From an uncultured Pseudomonadota bacterium (GTDB taxonomy: Bacteria > Pseudomonadota > Gammaproteobacteria > Steroidobacterales > Steroidobacteraceae): a DNA stretch of 10,010 nucleotides. The DNA lies in contig CAITAM010000526.1 of the NCBI GenBank assembly GCA_903890265.1, forward strand, positions 1 to 10,010, read 5' to 3'. Below the pieces are notes generated by a model. It saw only the letters and a list, made by a program, of their open reading frames with translations. It was not told where the DNA came from and did no database searches. Below are positions 6,551-10,010 of the stretch, in pieces (position 1 is the stretch's first letter; each line of letters starts with the position of its first letter). Made by a program: the position numbers and the translations under genes.

Positions 6551-7615
6551 TCAGTGAGTCACTCCGTTCGCGGCTTCGTCATCGAAAACGACCGTCCGTT
6601 CCGGCCAGCGCATCGCCGCGAGTCGTCCGTGGAACGGCGCAAGGCCGCCTTTTTTTCGCTCCCGGTAGCGAACGCCCGCGCTGTAATCGGCGCAGAACGC
6701 GACTTCAGCGCCGGCCTGGTTCCGATGCCAGCCTGCCGGTGGCTCGTCAGCGAACAGGTACGGCTCCCCCTTGCTCAGCGCTTTTTGCACCGCGGGCTCC
6801 CACCACCGCCAATAGTGCCCAAACACCACGCGCGGCGGCTCACCGTAATCGCGCCACCACCGCACACGTTCAACGAAGCGCCACTGGCCGCCGGCAAAGA
6901 AAGGTGTCGCGGTCGGCCGCTCGATCCCCGAGGTCAGCACGCGGACCGGGTTGGACACCTGCGCGTACTCGTCGTAGGCGGCGAGCGCCTCAAGCGGCCG
7001 AGGCGCGGCCCAACCCGGGTCCTTCAGTACCGCGGCATGGAGGCTTTTCTCTTCATCCCGGGCAGATTTCAGCCGGTGCCACTCATCGGATCGGGCCTCC
7101 GCTTCGAAGGTCTCAAAGGCGCTGCCGACGTCGCCCGACCAGCGACGGCAGGCGTCGATCGACCGGGCGTCCCATGCGGCGTGCACGACACGTAGCGCCG
7201 AGTGCTCGAGCGCGAGTGGCAGGGTCTTCAGGAACGAGGCCATGTCTGCGGCTTCACTGCTTGAGGCGAGACGGCACGGACCAAACTCCGCCTCGTGCTT
7301 CGGATCAGCGTCACCGTAGTACCAGTGATTGCCGTGCTTGTGCTCGCCACGCAGCAGGTTGAGCTCATGATTGCCGATGATGCATTGCGCCTTCTCCTGC
7401 TCAACGAGAGCACGAACGAACGCGATGACCCCGGGACTGTCCGGTCCCCGGTCGCACAGATCGCCCACGAACACGAGACGCCGGCCGCGAGGATGAATCC
7501 CGTTGGTGTCGTAGCCCAGGCGATGAAGCAAGGCCCGGAGGGCATCGAACTCGCCGTGCACGTCACCAACGATGTCGATGGGCCCCTCAAAGAGCGGCTG
7601 GATCAGGCTAGTCAT
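6551..7615 (-). CDS. PPP-type metallophosphoesterase (PrpE/ApaH-like)
   Basis: A 354-residue calcineurin-like phosphoesterase. All metal-site motifs of the PPP/ApaH superfamily are in order: D-I-V-G-D-V-H-G (15-21), F-V-G-D-L-C-D-R-G-P-D-S (49-60), I-I-G-N-H-E (79-84), V-V-H-A-A-W (143-148) and, much later, V-V-F-G-H-Y-W-R. Relatives are diadenosine-tetraphosphate hydrolases and protein phosphatases. This protein has a long Trp/Arg-rich insert of about 110 residues between the fourth and fifth motifs and a long C-terminal tail, so it is larger than ApaH or PrpE. The start is the ATG at 7613-7615. It has an AAGGAG site 11 bases upstream and overlaps the stop of a DUF433-like remnant by 4 bases (ATGA). 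An upstream ATG at 7675 in the same frame would only add shadow sequence of that remnant. No signal peptide; cytoplasmic. The true substrate (nucleotide, RNA end or phosphoprotein) is unknown. Confidence 0.82.
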   Translation of the reverse strand: MTSLIQPLFEGPIDIVGDVHGEFDALRALLHRLGYDTNGIHPRGRRLVFVGDLCDRGPDSPGVIAFVRALVEQEKAQCIIGNHELNLLRGEHKHGNHWYYGDADPKHEAEFGPCRLASSSEAADMASFLKTLPLALEHSALRVVHAAWDARSIDACRRWSGDVGSAFETFEAEARSDEWHRLKSARDEEKSLHAAVLKDPGWAAPRPLEALAAYDEYAQVSNPVRVLTSGIERPTATPFFAGGQWRFVERVRWWRDYGEPPRVVFGHYWRWWEPAVQKALSKGEPYLFADEPPAGWHRNQAGAEVAFCADYSAGVRYRERKKGGLAPFHGRLAAMRWPERTVVFDDEAANGVTH

Positions 7616-7797
7616 TGTCGCTGGGTCTCCTTGAGTACCGCCTCGACCTGCGCGCGCTCGACGCCCGGGAACCACTCCAGAAACTCGGCCATCGTCGCGC
7701 CGATCTCAAGGTTCTCGAACAGCAGCGTCACCGGCACCCACGGCTCGTGGCGAACGACCTGCGAGTGTGGACGCCCAATTCAATGGTCGAAAGTCAC
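7612..7797 (-). pseudogene. DUF433-type antitoxin remnant, interrupted near its start
   Basis: A short frame ending at the TGA at 7612-7614 encodes 55 residues after an in-frame TGA at 7780-7782. It contains V-P-V-T-L-L-F-E-N-L-E-I-G-A-T followed by E-F-L-E-W-F-P-G-V-E-R-A-Q-V-E-A-V-L. This is the helix-turn-helix core of the DUF433 family, small antitoxin-like proteins usually paired with a PIN-like DUF5615 toxin. The usual N-terminus with an ATG is missing. A GTG at 7795-7797 overlaps the vapC stop (GTGA) in the same frame, but only five codons separate it from the TGA. The gene therefore looks broken by a nonsense change or an N-terminal deletion. Its stop overlaps the metallophosphoesterase start, where a toxin gene would usually sit. 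Initiation at a rare codon such as ATT (7777-7779) cannot be excluded. Confidence 0.65.
7627..7632 (-). promoter_or_regulatory. Ribosome-binding site deciding the phosphoesterase start
   Basis: AAGGAG on the - strand, 11 bases upstream of the ATG at 7613-7615. It lies inside the DUF433 remnant and supports that start over the upstream in-frame ATG at 7675, which would precede the conserved domain by non-homologous residues. Confidence 0.55.
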
Positions 7798-8252
7798 AAT
7801 GCCAGATGCGTGGTTCTCGGCGTGGCTCGGCCCCGGCTTGCCTCACAGAGTCGCCACGTTGCCCAATCGTCCACCACCAGTCCCCCGCCGACCTGCCGAA
7901 ACGCCCGGTCCCGAGTGACGAGCACCGACCCGGTGGCGAGCGCGTGCGCGGCGATCATCATGTCCAGTGCGCCAAGGGTGATGCCCCGCGCGCTGCACGA
8001 GGCGCGCACCGACCCGTACACGTCGGCCACCGCCGCTGTCCACGGCAGCACTTCGACCCGGATCAGGAATTCCTCGATGAGCCGCCTCAACCCGTCCGGA
8101 TTGCCGCGCTTCATCAGGCCGTACTTGAGTTCACCCTGAGTCACCGCCGAGACCGCGACCTCGTGGATCGGCACGGCGATGAGACGCGAACGGACGGCCG
8201 CGGGCTCACCCCGAATCGCGTCGCTCGCGACGTTGGTATCGAGCAGGTACAC
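7794..8252 (-). CDS. vapC: VapC-type PIN-domain toxin ribonuclease
   Basis: A 152-residue PIN-domain RNase, the toxin of a type II VapBC pair; such toxins cut tRNA or rRNA and stop translation. The four acidic catalytic residues are present: Asp5 (L-L-D-T-N), Glu41 (T-Q-G-E-L-K-Y-G), Asp97 (G-A-L-D-M-M-I-A-A-H-A) and Asp115 (V-T-R-D-R-A-F). The start is a GTG at 8250-8252, two bases after the vapB stop, so the toxin is translated from the antitoxin message and kept low. Family members of this kind usually end near the V-V-D-D-W step (126-130, about 133 residues). This one runs on for about 20 residues (R-L-C-E-A-S-R-G-R...) of unrelated sequence. The tail could come from loss of the original stop at a junction with the DUF433 remnant. 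The core looks intact and probably active. Confidence 0.9.
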   Translation of the reverse strand: MYLLDTNVASDAIRGEPAAVRSRLIAVPIHEVAVSAVTQGELKYGLMKRGNPDGLRRLIEEFLIRVEVLPWTAAVADVYGSVRASCSARGITLGALDMMIAAHALATGSVLVTRDRAFRQVGGGLVVDDWATWRLCEASRGRATPRTTHLAL

Positions 8253-8254
8253 GC

Positions 8255-8497
8255 TCAGAGCAGCTCGCGTTCGTCGGCCGGCAGATCCTCGCGGTCGGCC
8301 ATGAAGTCGCCCGGCACCGGCGTCTGCTCGGCGAGCTGCAGGAACCCCGTCCAGCCGTCCGGCTTGCGCGACAACACGACATCCCCGGTCACGGGATCGC
8401 GCCGGATGTACACCTCGCGGCCCTCGAAACGGTACTCGCGCGGCAGACGCACGGCCTGGCTGCGGCCGGTCGTAAAGAGCTTTGCGGTGTCCGACAT
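8255..8497 (-). CDS. vapB: VapB-type antitoxin (AbrB/SpoVT DNA-binding)
   Basis: An 80-residue antitoxin of the VapB family. Residues 5-45 form an AbrB/SpoVT swapped-hairpin DNA-binding domain (A-K-L-F-T-T-G-R-S-Q-A-V-R-L-P-R-E-Y-R-F, then E-V-Y-I-R-R-D). The C-terminal part contains W-T-G-F-L-Q-L and an acidic stretch likely to wrap around and block the VapC active site. The ATG at 8495-8497 has a strong GGGGGAGG site 7 bases upstream, so the antitoxin should be made in excess over VapC, which begins at a GTG two bases after the vapB stop. As in other VapBC systems, the complex is expected to repress its own promoter; a candidate promoter and operator lie at 8531-8559. Confidence 0.9.
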   Translation of the reverse strand: MSDTAKLFTTGRSQAVRLPREYRFEGREVYIRRDPVTGDVVLSRKPDGWTGFLQLAEQTPVPGDFMADREDLPADERELL

Positions 8498-8530
8498 GCG
8501 CGACCTCCCCCTCGACGTGATAGGTATCTA

Positions 8531-8559
8531 AGTATCCACCAATTCATGGTAGCTATCAA
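8531..8559 (-). promoter_or_regulatory. vapB: Candidate vapBC promoter and operator
   Basis: On the - strand, TTGATA (8554-8559) and GATACT (8531-8536) are separated by exactly 17 bases, a good sigma-70 -35/-10 pair, 33 bases or so upstream of the vapB ATG. Between the boxes lies an imperfect inverted repeat CTACCA-TGAAT-TGGTGG (5 of 6 pairs), and GATAC occurs twice across the -10 region. Such a repeat between the boxes is a sensible binding site for VapB. The surrounding 8520-8585 is strikingly AT-rich compared with its GC-rich neighbours. Confidence 0.5.
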
Positions 8560-8585
8560 GATAAATTTATTATTATCATAGGTAT

Positions 8586-8868
8586 ATCAGGGACTTGGTC
8601 TGGATGTAAGACACAACCACTGTCGCGTCGCTCCAACCGTCGTTGTCGGATCGGGTTTGGACAGCCCACCGGTGCCGCATCTACGGGTGCCGTCGGGCCC
8701 GGTTGGCCGTAGTGCCAAGAGCGGCCAAAACCCCGGCACCGGGCGCGCCTCGCCAATGGCGGGCGTCGGGAGGAACGGGATGGGCGGATCCCCGACGATG
8801 ATGCGTGCGCTCAACCGGGAGCACGCCGTGGGTGCCGCGGTCGATGCCGAGCGGAGTCCGACGTCTGG
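8586..8868. other. Interval between sorB and the vapBC promoter with no recognised gene
   Basis: No reading frame here has a recognisable family, a convincing start with a ribosome-binding site, or a conserved motif. The short open frames on both strands are Arg/Pro/Gly-rich and typical of high-GC noise. Two inverted repeats are visible: TTGGCCG at 8703-8709 with CGGCCAA at 8722-8728 (12-base loop), nested inside CCGGTGCC at 8669-8676 with GGCACCGG at 8735-8742. Neither is followed by a T-run. They might end sorAB transcription by a rho-dependent or structure-assisted route, or be a scar of rearrangement. Confidence 0.4.
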
Positions 8869-9180
8869 CTAGCGAGCGCCGTAGTGTGCGGTCAGGTAGT
8901 CGGTGATCGTCGCGGCCTCGGCGTCGGTGGCCGGGGCGCCCATGACCTTGATCATCTTGCGGACTTCCGCCTCCCAGCCGGCTCGCGGCAGGAACGGCGC
9001 GTTCATCGGGATGTAGTCGAGGCTGTGGCACGCCGCGCAGCGGCTGCGCACCAGGTCCCTTGCCGGATCGGCAGCCAGTTTGATCTGCAACTCGTCACCG
9101 GCCGCGGCTGGGGACACCGGGACACTCGCCGCGAGCAGCGCCCCGAGGAGCGACAGGAACCTTCGGTGTAAACCGGTCAT
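8869..9180 (-). CDS. sorB: SorB-like c-type cytochrome subunit of sulfite dehydrogenase
   Basis: A 103-residue monohaem cytochrome c. Residues 1-27 are a Sec signal peptide (basic start, Leu/Ala-rich core, A-A-A end). The haem motif C-A-A-C-H is at 48-52, followed by S-L-D-Y-I. The probable axial methionine is Met80 in K-V-M-G-A-P, and the protein ends in I-T-D-Y-L-T-A-H-Y-G. This pattern, especially C-A-A-C-H-S-L-D-Y and the K-V-M-G-A-P step, is that of SorB, the small subunit of the periplasmic SorAB sulfite:cytochrome c oxidoreductase. It takes electrons from the molybdenum subunit and passes them to a soluble cytochrome c. The ATG at 9178-9180 overlaps the sorA stop by 4 bases (ATGA), so the two subunits are made together. 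Length is normal. An alternative is the SoxD-type partner of a SoxC protein, but SoxD is much longer. Confidence 0.85.
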   Translation of the reverse strand: MTGLHRRFLSLLGALLAASVPVSPAAAGDELQIKLAADPARDLVRSRCAACHSLDYIPMNAPFLPRAGWEAEVRKMIKVMGAPATDAEAATITDYLTAHYGAR

Positions 9181-10010
9181 GCGATCTCCAGGGTAAGTGC
9201 CTGGACGACGTTGTTGTGGTAGCCCGGGCCGTTAAAAATGAGCTCGGACGGCTGGGTGGTGCCGAGCACGTTCGTGGCCCGCGCGAGGACGACCAGCCGG
9301 CCCGGCCTTGGCGGCGTGAACTTGAAGCGCCACGGCCGGAACGAGTACCGGCCGGAATCGGGTCCGAGTTCGGCGGTGGCCCATGTCATGCCCCCGTCGA
9401 TGGAGGCCTCGACGCGCCGGATGCCGGCGCCTGAGTCCCACGCGAGGCCGGTGACCGTGACCGGGGCGCTGCCGGGCAGGCGCGCCCCTTCCGCGGGACT
9501 CGTGATCAGCGAGTTGACGAGGATCTCCGTGATCGGGGTCGTGGTCTCGGATTCCTGGGTCACGAAGCGGTCGACCACCGGAAACTTCCCCTTGGGGATC
9601 CGGTAGGCGGTGTTCATCCAGAAGCCCGTCAGCGGCTGCGACAGCGCGCGGATCGAGACCACCTGCTTCATCCAGTAGGTCGCGGTCCAGCCGGGTACGA
9701 CGAGGCGTGCCGGAAACCCGTTCCACTGCGGCAGCGACGCGCCGTTCATCTCGTAGGCGACGATCGTGTTCTCGTCGAGCGCCTTCCAGACCGGAAGGCT
9801 CTTGACGAACGCCGGGGTCGCGTCGACCGGCCCGCGGTCGGCGCCGTTGAAGGCGACCTCGACGGCTTCCTTCCGCAATCCGGCGCGGGCGAGGATGTCC
9901 TTCAGGCGTGCGCCCTTCCAGCGCGCGTTGCCCATGGCGCCCGGCCCCCACTGGACACCCGCGACGTGCGGGTCCGACAGGCCGCGCCGGTTGCCCGAGC
10001 ACTGGCAGAC
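9177..10010 (-). CDS. sorA: SorA-like molybdopterin sulfite dehydrogenase subunit (5' end outside window)
   Basis: The frame is open to the window edge and encodes 277 residues of the C-terminal two thirds of a sulfite oxidase family enzyme. The first visible residues are V-C-Q-C-S-G-N-R-R-G, which holds the Cys that ligates molybdenum. They are followed by W-K-G-A-R-L-K-D-I-L, then P-Q-W-N-G-F-P-A-R-L-V-V-P-G-W-T-A-T-Y-W-M-K, the family's cofactor and substrate-site region. The last 110 residues or so, from I-T-S-P-A-E-G, are the Ig-like dimerisation domain with V-E-A-S-I-D-G-G-M-T-W. The enzyme oxidises sulfite to sulfate in the periplasm and hands electrons to the haem of SorB, encoded directly downstream with a 4-base overlap. 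The missing start should carry a Tat signal. SoxC is the nearest alternative, but the small SorB-type partner and absence of visible sox genes favour SorA. Confidence 0.85.
   Translation of the reverse strand, partial: VCQCSGNRRGLSDPHVAGVQWGPGAMGNARWKGARLKDILARAGLRKEAVEVAFNGADRGPVDATPAFVKSLPVWKALDENTIVAYEMNGASLPQWNGFPARLVVPGWTATYWMKQVVSIRALSQPLTGFWMNTAYRIPKGKFPVVDRFVTQESETTTPITEILVNSLITSPAEGARLPGSAPVTVTGLAWDSGAGIRRVEASIDGGMTWATAELGPDSGRYSFRPWRFKFTPPRPGRLVVLARATNVLGTTQPSELIFNGPGYHNNVVQALTLEIA

Noticed and set aside
6521..7195. Open + strand frame of 224 codons opposite the metallophosphoesterase
   Set aside because: Arg/Pro-rich with no recognisable motif, and fully antisense to a gene with all PPP-family motifs.
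7616..7675. Upstream ATG extending the metallophosphoesterase by 20 residues
   Set aside because: The added residues are an out-of-frame reading of the DUF433 core, and the ATG at 7613-7615 has its own AAGGAG site and an ATGA overlap.
8554..8595. Possible second dif-like site in the AT-rich patch (ATAA and TTAT words)
   Set aside because: No placement gives both a TCGNATAA-type arm and a TTATG-type arm six bases apart on either strand; low-complexity AT sequence explains the words.
8657..8872. 71-codon + strand frame in the interval downstream of sorB
   Set aside because: No ribosome-binding site or family resemblance, composition of high-GC noise, and its end overlaps sorB on the other strand.
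9232..10002. Alternative 256-codon - strand frame overlapping sorA
   Set aside because: Arg/Gly/Pro-rich out-of-frame shadow; the sorA frame carries the molybdenum-ligand and dimer-domain motifs.
1..10010. CRISPR arrays, tRNA or rRNA genes
   Set aside because: No regularly spaced direct repeats and no tRNA cloverleaf or rRNA segments were seen on reading either strand.

Overview
The window looks like a mosaic piece of a high-GC proteobacterial genome or large plasmid. The left block (a lipoprotein amidohydrolase coupled to an outer-membrane porin) has a Gram-negative, alphaproteobacterial, perhaps sphingomonad-like flavour. The right end is a GC-richer periplasmic sulfite dehydrogenase operon (sorAB). 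This taxonomic reading rests on gene content and style only and is tentative.

Layout. Positions 1-169 are the left end of an IS3-family insertion sequence whose orfA runs leftward out of the window. Positions 231-3412 on the + strand hold a two-gene operon with a GTGA overlap: a YtcJ-type amidohydrolase lipoprotein and a porin with an N-terminal coiled coil. Both products should sit in the cell envelope, and they probably import and hydrolyse an unidentified substrate. Positions 3413-3578 are the only strand switch between genes in the window after the IS end, and they carry a 28-bp sequence (3480-3507) that closely resembles a dif/pdif XerCD recombination site.

From 3579 rightward every gene is on the - strand. 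Read in the direction of transcription from the right, they are: sorA (cut by the window edge) and sorB, with an ATGA overlap; a 371-base interval with no recognisable gene but a good promoter at its left end; the vapBC toxin-antitoxin pair; a broken DUF433-type antitoxin remnant whose stop overlaps the start of a large PPP-type metallophosphoesterase; and a compact cluster of an HNH endonuclease, an ADP-ribosylglycohydrolase and an endonuclease/exonuclease/phosphatase-fold protein.

The 3.5-8.5 kb stretch is accessory DNA: toxin-antitoxin genes, an HNH nuclease with an unrecognised N-terminal half, an ADP-ribose hydrolase and two phosphoesterase-fold enzymes. It lies between the dif-like site and an AT-rich patch at 8520-8585. 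The most notable points are the dif-like site at the boundary, the HNH / ADP-ribosylglycohydrolase / EEP cluster (a candidate defence or ADP-ribosylation-repair module), the apparent loss of the catalytic glutamate in the EEP protein, and the decayed DUF433 gene now coupled to a phosphatase.
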